A stretch of DNA of 64,000 nucleotides from Parvimonas micra (GTDB lineage: Bacteria; Bacillota; Clostridia; Tissierellales; Peptoniphilaceae). The stretch lies in the NCBI RefSeq assembly GCF_900637905.1, contig NZ_LR134472.1:1302001-1366000 (forward strand), written 5' to 3'. Numbering within the stretch: the first letter of the stretch is position 1; the number at the start of each line of letters is the position of its first letter. A program made the position numbers and the translations under genes. This document shows positions 36,114-45,347 of this stretch, one piece after another. The notes under the pieces were generated by a model, which saw nothing but the letters and a program-made list of their open reading frames with translations, did not search any database and was not told the origin of the DNA.

Positions 36114-36734
36114 TTGGCTAAAAAATATTATGCGGTTAAGGTTGGAAAATCTGTCGGAATTTATAATAATTGGGAAGACTGTAAAAAACAAGTTACAGGT
36201 TTTTCAGGGGCAATTTATAAATCTTTTCCAACTTTAGAAGAAGCTAAAAATTATTTGAATAATGGAAATATAGAAAATGAAGTTAATAGCTTTAGTTTAG
36301 AAGATATTTCTGAAGATGAGATTGTAGCTTATGTAGATGGTTCTTATAAAAAAGATACTTTAGAATATGGATATGGAGTTGTACTAATTTTAAAAGATGA
36401 TATTATTGAACTTTTTGGAAAGGGAGAAGACCCTGAAGTTGCAAAGAGTAGAAATGTAACGGGAGAGCTTTTCGGGTCAATTAGGGCTATTGGTGAGGCA
36501 ATAAGGCTTAAAAAGAAAAAAATAACTGTCTTTTACGATTATCAAGGTATTTCATCTTGGGCTAATGGAGAATGGAAATGTAATTTACCTCTTACTATAG
36601 GATATAGAGATAAGATTAAAGAATTTAGAAAGGAAATAGAGATTTTATTTGTGAAGGTTAAGGCACATTCAAACGATAAATATAATGACCTTGCAGACCA
36701 TTTAGCAAAAAAATCTTTGGGAATTGAAAAATAG
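36114..36734 (+). CDS. rnhA: Ribonuclease HI with N-terminal hybrid-binding domain
   Basis: A 206-residue protein: an N-terminal caulimovirus VI/viroplasmin-type domain (about 1-48, AKKYYAVKVGKSVGIYNNWE) that binds RNA-DNA hybrids, a short linker, then RNase H1 (about 70-205). Catalytic acids are in YVDGSY, GELFGS, VFYDYQG and the NDLADHLAK region. It removes RNA from R-loops and primers. Start is TTG at 36114 after AGGAGGAG. Confidence 0.92.
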   Translation: MAKKYYAVKVGKSVGIYNNWEDCKKQVTGFSGAIYKSFPTLEEAKNYLNNGNIENEVNSFSLEDISEDEIVAYVDGSYKKDTLEYGYGVVLILKDDIIELFGKGEDPEVAKSRNVTGELFGSIRAIGEAIRLKKKKITVFYDYQGISSWANGEWKCNLPLTIGYRDKIKEFRKEIEILFVKVKAHSNDKYNDLADHLAKKSLGIEK

Positions 36735-36737
36735 TTT

Positions 36738-37763
36738 ATGACTGAGATATTAAAACCGACAAGAGAAAATATAGAAAGATCTGCAAAATTGATATTAAAT
36801 GATAAAATTGTTGCAATTCCAACAGAAACTGTATATGGTTTAGGAGCAAATGGATTATCAGATATTGCAGTTTCAAAAATTTTTAAGGCGAAAAATAGAC
36901 CACAGGATAATCCTTTGATATTGCATATTTCAGATTATGATATGATGGAAAATTTGGTTTATGAATTAAATGATGAGATAAAAGAATTTTTAAATCATTT
37001 TTGGCCAGGACCACTGACTGTTGTTATGAAAAAGAAGGATATAATTCCTGATGCCATTAGTTGTGGACTTGATACTGTTGCAATTAGAATGCCGAATAAT
37101 GAAATTGCAAGAAGTTTTATAAAGCAATGTGGTGTTCCAATAGCTGCACCTTCTGCAAATATTTCAGGAAAGCCGTCACCAACGACTGCAGAAGATGTTT
37201 TTACTGATATGAATGGTAAAATATCTGTAATATTAGATGGTGGACTTTGCAATATAGGAATAGAATCAACAGTTTTGGATTTGACTAAAAAACCATATAC
37301 GATTTTAAGACCTGGTTTTTATACAAAGGAAGATTTTTTGAAATATGAAGATGAAATTTTAATTGATGATGCCATTGTAACAGAAAATACTATTCCAAAA
37401 TCTCCGGGACAAAAGTATAAACATTATGCACCAAATGCAAAAGTTGTGGTAATTTCAACTAAAGATAGGAAAAAATCATCAATGGAAATTGAAAAAATAA
37501 TAAAAGAAAATAAAGGCTTAAAAATTGGAATTTTTAAGTTTGACGAAACATTTTTAAATGTGGAAAGTGAAAATATTTTATCATTGGGTTCAGTTTTTGA
37601 TTTAAAAGAAATGTCAAAAATATTATTTAAAGGTCTTAGAGAATTTGATGAAAAAAATGTTGATTTGATTGTTGTTGAGGGTTGTGATGAAAAGGGACTC
37701 GGATTTTCAATAATGAACAGACTAAAAAAATCTGCAAGTGGAAATATAAAATACATTGATTAA
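36738..37763 (+). CDS. Threonylcarbamoyl-AMP synthase (Sua5/YwlC)
   Basis: A 341-residue Sua5-type enzyme: a YrdC domain (about 1-205) with IPTETVYGLGANG, KNRPQDNPLILHI and SANISGKPSPTTAEDV, then a linker with KSPGQKYKHYAP and a C-terminal Rossmann-like Sua5 domain. It makes the threonylcarbamoyl-AMP used for t6A37 of ANN-decoding tRNAs. Starts 3 bases after rnhA. Confidence 0.94.
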   Translation: MTEILKPTRENIERSAKLILNDKIVAIPTETVYGLGANGLSDIAVSKIFKAKNRPQDNPLILHISDYDMMENLVYELNDEIKEFLNHFWPGPLTVVMKKKDIIPDAISCGLDTVAIRMPNNEIARSFIKQCGVPIAAPSANISGKPSPTTAEDVFTDMNGKISVILDGGLCNIGIESTVLDLTKKPYTILRPGFYTKEDFLKYEDEILIDDAIVTENTIPKSPGQKYKHYAPNAKVVVISTKDRKKSSMEIEKIIKENKGLKIGIFKFDETFLNVESENILSLGSVFDLKEMSKILFKGLREFDEKNVDLIVVEGCDEKGLGFSIMNRLKKSASGNIKYID

Positions 37764-37782
37764 AGAGCTAAGGCTCTTTTTT
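37763..37782 (+). terminator. Terminator after the Sua5 gene
   Basis: AAGAGC, a TAAG loop and GCTCTT running into T6. The stem uses the last base of the stop codon. Confidence 0.8.
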
Positions 37783-37791
37783 GTTAAATTG

Positions 37792-37820
37792 TTGTTTTTA
37801 GAATTTTAATATGTTATACT
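37792..37820 (+). promoter_or_regulatory. Promoter for the methyltransferase gene
   Basis: TTGTTT at 37792-37797 and TATACT at 37815-37820, spacer 17. Confidence 0.55.
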
Positions 37821-37845
37821 ATTTAAAATTTATCAGGAGGTTTTT

Positions 37846-38664
37846 ATGGATAAGGATTTAAGTTTTTATGAGGTAATGAATATAGATGATGATTTACAGA
37901 GAAATGAGATGTTGTATAAATTTTTTGATGAAGATTCAAGATTGAAAAGTAAGTTCGGAATGGTGGAAAAATTTACTACAATAAGAGAGATAGATAAAGT
38001 TATAAATTCTAATACTAAAATGCTTGATATAGGAGCGGGAACGGGAGTTTATACTATAAATTATGCTGATAAAGTTTCTGAAATATATGCTTTTGAACCT
38101 GCTGAAAATAATTTTTTGAAATTAAATGAAAATTTGAAAAATTACAATTTTAAAAATATTATAACAAAGCAATTAAGTTCTTTGGATCTTGAAATATTAC
38201 CTGATAACTATTTTGATGTTGTACTTTTATTTGGCCCACTATATCATTTATCCAATAAAGAGGATCAACTGAAAACTTTAAATGATGTAATTAGAGTTTG
38301 TAAAAATGGAGCACATATTTTTATAGCATTTATAAATCATGATATGGTACCTATTACGGAAACAAACTATAATTTTAATTATTTTGAAAATGGTGCATAT
38401 GATAAGAATACACAAAGAGTATGGAACAGACCTTTTATATTCTTTACAGTTGATGAAAGTAAGAGATTGTTAGAAGAATCAGGACTAAAGATAGAAAGTA
38501 TAATTGCATCTGATGGTTTTTCTGAATTATTATTTGAAAAAATTGAAAAAATGAGCGATGTAGCTTATGAAAATTATCTACAATGGCATTTTAATCATTG
38601 TAAAAATAAAGAACTTTTAGGAGCAACAAATCATTTGTTATTTGTTACAAAAAATATAAAATAG
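37846..38664 (+). CDS. Class I SAM-dependent methyltransferase
   Basis: A 272-residue protein with a Methyltransf_11/25-type core. Motif I is MLDIGAGTGVYT near 63-74, the acidic end of beta-2 is FEPAE, and motif IV is NYFDVVLLFGPLYHLS. The substrate cannot be told from the sequence; similar proteins are often misc. small-molecule methyltransferases. AGGAGG precedes ATG 37846, and a GNAT acetyltransferase gene follows 22 bases later in the same unit. Confidence 0.85.
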   Translation: MDKDLSFYEVMNIDDDLQRNEMLYKFFDEDSRLKSKFGMVEKFTTIREIDKVINSNTKMLDIGAGTGVYTINYADKVSEIYAFEPAENNFLKLNENLKNYNFKNIITKQLSSLDLEILPDNYFDVVLLFGPLYHLSNKEDQLKTLNDVIRVCKNGAHIFIAFINHDMVPITETNYNFNYFENGAYDKNTQRVWNRPFIFFTVDESKRLLEESGLKIESIIASDGFSELLFEKIEKMSDVAYENYLQWHFNHCKNKELLGATNHLLFVTKNIK

Positions 38665-38686
38665 TAAATTTAAAGGAGTTAATAAT

Positions 38687-39160
38687 TTGAAAGAATTAAT
38701 TATTAAAGAAATTGTTGATATTAAAGAAAAGGAAAAAATATCAAGAGAAATATTAAATGATCTTCCTGAATGGTTTGGTATGCCGGAAAGTACGGAAGAA
38801 TATATTACAGATTCACAAGATAAACCATTTATTGCCTGTTTTATGGATAAAGAGGCGGTAGGTTTTGTAGTTTTGAATGCTACAAGTGTGGATTGTGCAG
38901 ATATTTTTGTTATGGGAATTAAGAAAAACTATCATAGAATGGGTATTGGAACAAAGTTAAATGATGCTTATGAAGAATTGGCAAAAAAACTTGGTTACAC
39001 TTATTCTCAAGTTAAAACTGTTCAAAGCGGTCATTATAAAGAATATGATATAACAAATAATTTCTATAAATCTGTAGGATATAAGGAATTGGAAGTTTTT
39101 CCAACTCTATGGGATGAATGGAATCCATGTCAAATATATATTAAATATATTGGTGATTAG
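38687..39160 (+). CDS. GNAT-family N-acetyltransferase
   Basis: A 157-residue acetyltransferase with the acetyl-CoA loop KKNYHRMGIGTKL near 86-98 (family RxxGxG) and a C-terminal NFYKSVGYKELE segment. Substrate unknown. The start is TTG 38687 after AAAGGAG at 38674-38680. Confidence 0.85.
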   Translation: MKELIIKEIVDIKEKEKISREILNDLPEWFGMPESTEEYITDSQDKPFIACFMDKEAVGFVVLNATSVDCADIFVMGIKKNYHRMGIGTKLNDAYEELAKKLGYTYSQVKTVQSGHYKEYDITNNFYKSVGYKELEVFPTLWDEWNPCQIYIKYIGD

Positions 39161-39203
39161 TTTTTTTGATTTTTAAATTAAATAATTGAATTTAAAATGA
39201 AAG

Positions 39204-39232
39204 GCAGTATATCAAAATTATACTGCTTTTTT
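39204..39232 (+). terminator. Terminator after the acetyltransferase gene
   Basis: GCAGTATA, a 7-base loop, TATACTGC and T6. Confidence 0.9.
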
Positions 39233-39242
39233 ATTGCTCAAA

Positions 39243-39524
39243 TTATGATATAATAATTATAGATTTATGCCTTATGATAAAGCTATAATTATTTCATCAT
39301 AATAACCTAAATATAATTATCAAAAAGAGATTATGATATAATAATTATAGATTTATGCCTAATGATAAAGCTGTAATTATTTCATCATAATTACCAAAAT
39401 TTAATTATAAAAAAGAGATTATGATATAATAATTATAGATTTATGCCTAATGATAAAGCTATAATTATTTCATCATAATAACCTTAATTTAATTGTCAAA
39501 AAGAAATTATGATATAATAATTAT
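39243..39524 (+). repeat. Tandem array of 88-bp hairpin units before comEC
   Basis: Three complete 88-bp direct repeats (39243-39330, 39331-39418, 39419-39506) and the first 18 bases of a fourth (39507-39524). Each full unit holds a ~20-bp inverted repeat around a ~20-base centre that itself has short TTTAT/ATAAA arms, so each could fold to a ~60-base hairpin. Each unit also starts with a perfect TATAAT box; the one in the partial fourth unit (39513-39518) is well placed to be the comEC -10, with a weak TAATTG -35 17 bases upstream. The units differ by only a few bases. Together with the acetyltransferase terminator this fills the 404-bp gap 39161-39564. Confidence 0.9.
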
Positions 39525-39564
39525 GTATTGAAAAATGATTTATGATTTTGTATTTGGAGGAAGT

Positions 39565-41940
39565 ATGAAAAGAAATATTATTTTTTATCTGATTTCCTTA
39601 ATATGTGGAATTTTATTTTGTTATTTTCTAAAAATGGAACATTTTACAAAATTTTATATATTTTTGGGTTTATCAGTTACTTGTATAGTTTCATATTTTT
39701 TTAGATTCAATAAAATAAAATTATTTCTTTTGATTTTCTCATTAGGCTTTTTAGTTAGCTTCTTTTCAGAGAAAGAAAGTAATTTAAAACAATTCTTTAA
39801 TCAAGAAGTTTCTTTTACAGGAGAAGTTTTAAATTCAACTGCACGTTCTGATGGAGATGGATTCAAGCATGAAGTCAGATTAATAAATATTGAAAATATA
39901 GAAAAATCAGAGAAAATTTTACTTTTTACAAATCATAAAAAGTTTGAAATTGGAGATATTGTAAGTGTAACTGGAAAACTTAGAGAAATAAGGTCAAATG
40001 GTAATCCAAGACTTTTTAATTATAAGAGATTTAATTTAAAAAAGAATATATATTCAAATATTTATTCTGATGATGTGAAAAAAATTGGAGAGAATAAAAA
40101 TTTAAAGGGAGCTTTTCATAATTTTGTTGAGAATGTCTTTGATACTTCTCTTTCATCTGAAAATTCGGATATTATGAAGAGGATATTTCTTGCAAATAAT
40201 TATGATACGGCTTTTGAAAATGATATTAGAGAAATTGGACTTTCACATATTTTAGCCGTTAGTGGTCTACATATTGGAATAATATATTTAATTTTAAGTA
40301 AAATTTTAGTCATTTTACCAATAAAAAGAATTTTTAGAGAAGTTATAATTCTATTTTTTATATTTTTATATTCATATTTAATTGGCAATCCTGCAAGTGT
40401 TTTAAGAGCGGAAATATTTTTGTTTATCTCTATATTTTCGTCGCTTTATGGAAAAGTTAAAGATAGATTAAATGATCTTTTGTTGACTATTTTTGTCATT
40501 TTATTGATAAATCCATATATGATTTTTGATGTTGGATTATATTTAAGTGCGTTTTCAGTACTGGGAATTATAAAGATTTTACCTTATTTTTTAAATAAGA
40601 GAGATGGTTTTGTACTTAAATCTTTTAAACTTACATTTTCAGTTATGCTTATAATTTTACCTATTATTTTATATACTTTTGGAAAGTTTTCAGTTATTAC
40701 ATTTTTTAGTAATTTAGTATTAACACCAATTTTTGTAATTTGCATAGTTATTTCGTTTTTTATTTTGTTATTTGGTTTATTTAGTTTAAGAGTTTGTGTG
40801 CTTTTAGGATTATTAGTAAATAATTTATTAAATCTTATAAGATTAAATGTTGATTTTTTAAAGGATATAAATATAAACGTTACTTTTTATGAATATAACA
40901 TAGTACTTTTAATTTTTACATATTTTTTACTTTTAATTTATTTTAAGAGGAGAGATTTTAAGTATTTTACATTTGATAACTTTAAATTTTTTATACTTTC
41001 TGTTATGATTCTATTTGTTTCTACAAATATTTATAACATTTATAAAAATGAAGTAAATATCAATTTCATAGATGTAGGACAGGGAGATGCCTGTTTAATA
41101 AGAGGAAAACAGAATAATATTCTAATAGATACAGGTGGAATTACTTTTGGTAAAGGAGATAACGGAAAATCTGTTTTAATTCCATATTTACAGAAAAATG
41201 GGGTTAAAAAACTAGATTTTGTATTTATTTCACATTTGGATGCAGACCATTGTAAAAATTTGGGATCTTTATCTAAGGAAGTGGAGATTAAAAATTTATT
41301 TTTTAGAAAAGACGGGTATAGAGATTTTGTAAAAAAATATGGAGAAGTTAAGGCTGAAAATATTTATAATATTGAAAATAATTTAAAAATAAATTTAGAA
41401 GATGTGGATTTAGAAGTTTTAAAAGCAAAAGATTCTACAGAAGAAAATGAAAGATCCATAATAGTTAGAGTTACAGTAAATGAAAAGAAAATACTTTTTA
41501 CCGGAGATATTGGGGCTTTTACAGAAAATCAGCTTATAAAAAACGATATAGACTGTGATTATCTGAAAGTTGCTCATCATGGGAGTAAGAATTCTAGTTC
41601 ACCTGAATTTTTATCAGTTTCAAGTCCAAAATCTTCTATAATTTCCTGTGGTTATAAAAATAGATATAACCATCCACATAAAGATGCACTAGATAGAATA
41701 AAATCTACAGGAAGTGATGTTTTTAGGACTGATTTACAAGGAAATATAATGCTTAGAATTAATAAATTTGAAGAAAAAATTATAGGTTTTAGAGAAATTG
41801 ATGGTAATTTATTAGGTTTATTAAATTTTTATTTTATGGATATTTTAAATATTATAATGTATTTATTAGGATTCTTTGTTTTAGTTAAAATAAATAATGA
41901 TTTAATAATAGATTTAGACTTTATTAAGGAGGAACTATGA
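39565..41940 (+). CDS. comEC: DNA uptake channel ComEC/Rec2
   Basis: A 791-residue membrane protein with an N-terminal DUF4131-type part (two spans, then an OB-like external domain), the Competence domain (about 200-470; GLSHILAVSGLHIGI is the family signature) and a C-terminal metallo-beta-lactamase-like domain from about 495 (NFIDVGQGDACLIR, SHLDADHC, VAHHGSKNSSS). It passes single-stranded DNA into the cell, and the MBL domain may degrade the other strand. Unusually a further hydrophobic segment follows the MBL domain (about 755-780). GGAGG at 39556-39560 fixes the start at 39565. No comEA precedes it. Confidence 0.93.
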   Translation: MKRNIIFYLISLICGILFCYFLKMEHFTKFYIFLGLSVTCIVSYFFRFNKIKLFLLIFSLGFLVSFFSEKESNLKQFFNQEVSFTGEVLNSTARSDGDGFKHEVRLINIENIEKSEKILLFTNHKKFEIGDIVSVTGKLREIRSNGNPRLFNYKRFNLKKNIYSNIYSDDVKKIGENKNLKGAFHNFVENVFDTSLSSENSDIMKRIFLANNYDTAFENDIREIGLSHILAVSGLHIGIIYLILSKILVILPIKRIFREVIILFFIFLYSYLIGNPASVLRAEIFLFISIFSSLYGKVKDRLNDLLLTIFVILLINPYMIFDVGLYLSAFSVLGIIKILPYFLNKRDGFVLKSFKLTFSVMLIILPIILYTFGKFSVITFFSNLVLTPIFVICIVISFFILLFGLFSLRVCVLLGLLVNNLLNLIRLNVDFLKDININVTFYEYNIVLLIFTYFLLLIYFKRRDFKYFTFDNFKFFILSVMILFVSTNIYNIYKNEVNINFIDVGQGDACLIRGKQNNILIDTGGITFGKGDNGKSVLIPYLQKNGVKKLDFVFISHLDADHCKNLGSLSKEVEIKNLFFRKDGYRDFVKKYGEVKAENIYNIENNLKINLEDVDLEVLKAKDSTEENERSIIVRVTVNEKKILFTGDIGAFTENQLIKNDIDCDYLKVAHHGSKNSSSPEFLSVSSPKSSIISCGYKNRYNHPHKDALDRIKSTGSDVFRTDLQGNIMLRINKFEEKIIGFREIDGNLLGLLNFYFMDILNIIMYLLGFFVLVKINNDLIIDLDFIKEEL

Positions 41941-42983
41941 ATTATATACAAGCTATGAAGTTGCTAGATAATGGGGAACTTAATGGTATATATGTTTTGA
42001 GTGGAGAAGAAATTTTTTTGATAGATAGGTTTGTTGAATTATTTAAGGAGAAAATTGTTTCAAAAGATTTTTTTGATATGAATTATATTGAATATGATTT
42101 TTCAAAAATTGACTTGCAGAAGTTAAAGATTGATTGTGAAACAGCTCCATTTTTCAGTAATAAAAGACTTATCATTGTAAATGATGTAAATCTTTCAAAA
42201 AATGGAATTTCTATGTATAAAAACTTTTTTGAGGAAATGTATGATTATATAGATAAAATTCCAAATACAACAGTTCTTCTTTTTGTTATGAAAGGAAGTC
42301 TAGCTTTTCGTGGTAAATTTTATAAACAAATTTCGATTTTAGGACATAATATTGAACTTATAAGATTTAATGAGATTGAACTTTTTAAATTTATTAAAAA
42401 AAGATTTGTTTTAAAAAATATCGAAGTTAAAGATATTGTTTTAAAATATATTATTGATAGAATTGGGTATTTAGATAGTAGTCGAGAAAAAAATCTTTAT
42501 GATGTAGAAAATGAAGTAAACAAACTACTTAATTCCTTTTCCAGAAATGTTTTAGATTTTAAAGATGTTGATGAAATTTTAATTGATAAATTTGAAAATA
42601 GTATTTTTAAATTACTTGATATGATTTCTAAAAAAGATTATAAAAATTCTATTAAGATTTTAGTTGAGCTTAAAAAATCAGGAGAGGACTCTTTTTCTAC
42701 ATTTTATATGATTGTGAGATATATAAGAAATCTTTTAGGAGTAAAAGTTTTGAAACTAAAACAAAAACATATAGACTATATTTCAAAAGAGTTAAAAATT
42801 TCAAACTACGAATGTAAAAAATTGTATTCAGTTTGTGATAGTTTTTCTATAAAAACTCTATGTGATTATATTGATTTAACATATTCTGTAGAATCAGATA
42901 TTAAGACAAAAAATAGAGATATAGATTTATTGTTGGAGCTTTTAATTTCAAAAATGTCATTAGGAGGTGCTTTTGTTGAGTAA
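41937..42983 (+). CDS. holA: DNA polymerase III delta subunit
   Basis: A 348-residue clamp-loader subunit. The N-terminal pattern [18 protein letters not shown] and KRLIIVNDV, and the C-terminal collar segment [22 protein letters not shown], match HolA/YqeN. It opens the beta clamp for loading. It overlaps comEC in an ATGA junction, and comEC-holA is the usual Firmicute order. Confidence 0.92.
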   Translation: MNYIQAMKLLDNGELNGIYVLSGEEIFLIDRFVELFKEKIVSKDFFDMNYIEYDFSKIDLQKLKIDCETAPFFSNKRLIIVNDVNLSKNGISMYKNFFEEMYDYIDKIPNTTVLLFVMKGSLAFRGKFYKQISILGHNIELIRFNEIELFKFIKKRFVLKNIEVKDIVLKYIIDRIGYLDSSREKNLYDVENEVNKLLNSFSRNVLDFKDVDEILIDKFENSIFKLLDMISKKDYKNSIKILVELKKSGEDSFSTFYMIVRYIRNLLGVKVLKLKQKHIDYISKELKISNYECKKLYSVCDSFSIKTLCDYIDLTYSVESDIKTKNRDIDLLLELLISKMSLGGAFVE

Positions 42984-45300
42984 AAAGGTTAATATTTTTG
43001 TTGACGGAATGACTTGTCAAGCCTGTTCAATGAAAGTTGAAAAGGGACTTGCAAAACTTAAAATAGTTGAAGACGTTTCGGTAAATCTTATGAGCAAAAC
43101 TGTCACAGTATCCGTTGAAGACGGAGCAAAAGTTGAAGGACTTATAGGAGTTATAAAAAGACTTGGATATAAGCCAAAGAGAGATGAATTAAAAATTGAA
43201 AAGAGCAGTATCAAAGTTGAAGATATTGAAAAAATAATTTCTGAGTTAAAAGAAAAAGATACTGTTTTAGTAAAAGATGAAGATGACATTTTAAAAGTAA
43301 AATATTTAAAAGATGTTGTTTCTTTAGATGAAATAAATTTAATTTTAGAGAAATATAAAATTTCGGTTAAAAAAGAAAAAAAGGAAAGACAAAATATATA
43401 TGAAGATGAAATTAAGGACTTAAAAAAGGACTTAATTATTTCGATAGTATTTAGTGTTCCACTTATGGTTTCAATGTTTTTCCATATGTTTAATTTGCAT
43501 AGATTTATGTTAAATGGTTATATTCAATGGGCTTTGGCAAGTGTTGTTCAATTTTATGTAGGTAAAAGATATTATATAAATGCCTATAAAAACTTAAAAA
43601 ACAAAAGTACAAATATGGATGTTTTAATAGCTTTTGGAACTTCAATGGCGTATTTTTATTCAGTTTATAAAGTTTTAATAGGAAGCGTTGATGTTTATTT
43701 TGACAGTTCTGCAATGATTATAACTTTAATTTTACTTGGTAAATTTTTTGAAGCAAATGCAAAGTCAAATACTTTCGGGGCAATTATGAAATTGATGGAT
43801 TTGAAAGCGGACTATGCAATTGTAATTGATGGTGATAAAGAAGTTAAAAAGAATATTGAAGATGTAAAAATTGGAGATATTGTTTTAGTTAAACCTTATG
43901 AAAAAATTCCAGTTGATGGAGTTATTATTTCAGGTAGCAGTTCTGTAAATCAAGCTATGATTACTGGAGAATCCGTTCCTGTCGAAAAGAATATAGGAGA
44001 TACTGTTATTGGAGCAACCAATAATATCGAGGGAATTTTAAAAATTGAAGTAAAGAGTACAGTAGAAAATTCTGTATTATCTAAAATACTTGATTTGGTT
44101 CAAAATGCTCAGACAAAAAAAGCCCCTGTTCAAAGACTTGCAGATAAAATTTCAAGTTATTTTGTACCGGGTGTAATTTTGTCATCTTTAGCTACTTTAG
44201 TAATTACTTATGTTGTTACAAAAGATTTTACAACAAGTTTATTAAATAGCTGTGCAGTAATGGTTATAGCCTGTCCTTGTTCACTTGGATTGGCAACACC
44301 AACAGCGATTATGTCAGGAACAGGAGTCGCTGCACAAAATGGAATTTTAATAAAGAGTGGAGAAGTCCTAGAAAAAATTCATAAAATGGATAATATTATT
44401 TTTGATAAGACGGGAACTCTTACAACGGGAGAATTAAAAGTTATTGAAATAAAAAATAATACGAATTTATCAGAAGAGGAGTTCTTAAGTATAATTTATT
44501 CTTTAGAAAAAAATACTGACCATCCTATTGCTAAATCTATCGTAAACTTCTGTAAAGAAAAAAATATAAAAGAATTGGATATTTCAGACTTAAAAGTTAT
44601 TGCTGGAATGGGAATTCAAGCTAATTACGATGGTAAAGAAATTTTGATTGGAAAGAAAAAGTATATTGAAGAAAAACTTGGAAAATTAGAAATAAATATA
44701 GAAAATGAATTATTGACTATCTTTATTTCGATAGGAAATGACTTTGCAGGTTTTGTAGTTTTAGAGGATGAAATTTCAGATAATGCATTTGAAATAATTA
44801 AGAAATTAAAAGAAAAAAATATTGATGTTTATATGATAACTGGAGATAGTGAAGTTGTTGCTAGAAAAGTTGCAAATAAACTTGGAATAGAAAATGTGCT
44901 TTATGAAGTTATGCCAGATGAAAAATCTCAAAAAGTATTAGAATTACAAAAACAAGGAAAAATTGTTGCAATGGTAGGGGATGGAATAAATGATGCTCCT
45001 GCTCTTGCAAGTGCAGATATAAGTTTTGCAATGGGAACTGGAACAGATATTGCAATGGAAACTTCAGATATTACTTTGATGAACGGTAATTTAAACACAC
45101 TTTTAAACTCAATCAATATAAGTGAACAAACTCTTAAAATAATCAAACAAAATCTATTCTGGGCGTTTTTCTATAATATTATTGCAATTCCATTTGCCGC
45201 TTTTGGGTACTTAAATCCAATGCTTGCAGGATTTACAATGAGTTTTAGCTCAGTAAGTGTTGTTTTAAACAGTTTAAGATTAAAAAGATATAAATTTTAG
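42976..45300 (+). CDS. copA: Copper-translocating P1B-type ATPase CopA
   Basis: A 774-residue metal pump. The N-terminal HMA domain has GMTCQAC. A second ~65-residue domain (about 68-132) has HMA-like length but no CxxC. Eight membrane spans follow, with the CPC metal site in [12 protein letters not shown], phosphorylation motif DKTGT, TGES actuator loop, HP loop in TDHPIAKS, and [10 protein letters not shown]. The last spans carry YN and MxFSS, the Cu(I) pattern. Best start is TTG 42976, 6 bases after AGGAGGTG; it lies inside holA, with an 8-base overlap. Confidence 0.93.
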   Translation: MSKKVNIFVDGMTCQACSMKVEKGLAKLKIVEDVSVNLMSKTVTVSVEDGAKVEGLIGVIKRLGYKPKRDELKIEKSSIKVEDIEKIISELKEKDTVLVKDEDDILKVKYLKDVVSLDEINLILEKYKISVKKEKKERQNIYEDEIKDLKKDLIISIVFSVPLMVSMFFHMFNLHRFMLNGYIQWALASVVQFYVGKRYYINAYKNLKNKSTNMDVLIAFGTSMAYFYSVYKVLIGSVDVYFDSSAMIITLILLGKFFEANAKSNTFGAIMKLMDLKADYAIVIDGDKEVKKNIEDVKIGDIVLVKPYEKIPVDGVIISGSSSVNQAMITGESVPVEKNIGDTVIGATNNIEGILKIEVKSTVENSVLSKILDLVQNAQTKKAPVQRLADKISSYFVPGVILSSLATLVITYVVTKDFTTSLLNSCAVMVIACPCSLGLATPTAIMSGTGVAAQNGILIKSGEVLEKIHKMDNIIFDKTGTLTTGELKVIEIKNNTNLSEEEFLSIIYSLEKNTDHPIAKSIVNFCKEKNIKELDISDLKVIAGMGIQANYDGKEILIGKKKYIEEKLGKLEINIENELLTIFISIGNDFAGFVVLEDEISDNAFEIIKKLKEKNIDVYMITGDSEVVARKVANKLGIENVLYEVMPDEKSQKVLELQKQGKIVAMVGDGINDAPALASADISFAMGTGTDIAMETSDITLMNGNLNTLLNSINISEQTLKIIKQNLFWAFFYNIIAIPFAAFGYLNPMLAGFTMSFSSVSVVLNSLRLKRYKF

Positions 45301-45301
45301 A

Positions 45302-45337
45302 AAAAATGGTATGCCTAAAAAAAAGCATACCATTTTT
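45302..45337. terminator. Bidirectional terminator between copA and pepA
   Basis: 13-bp stem AAAAATGGTATGC / GCATACCATTTTT with a 10-base loop; A-run and T-run on the two sides serve both convergent genes. Confidence 0.85.
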
Positions 45338-45347
45338 AAATTCTTAA

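Noticed and set aside
39243-39524. Tandem repeats as a CRISPR array
   Set aside because: The 88-bp units are contiguous and nearly identical along their whole length, with no variable spacers between shorter repeats, and no cas genes are nearby.
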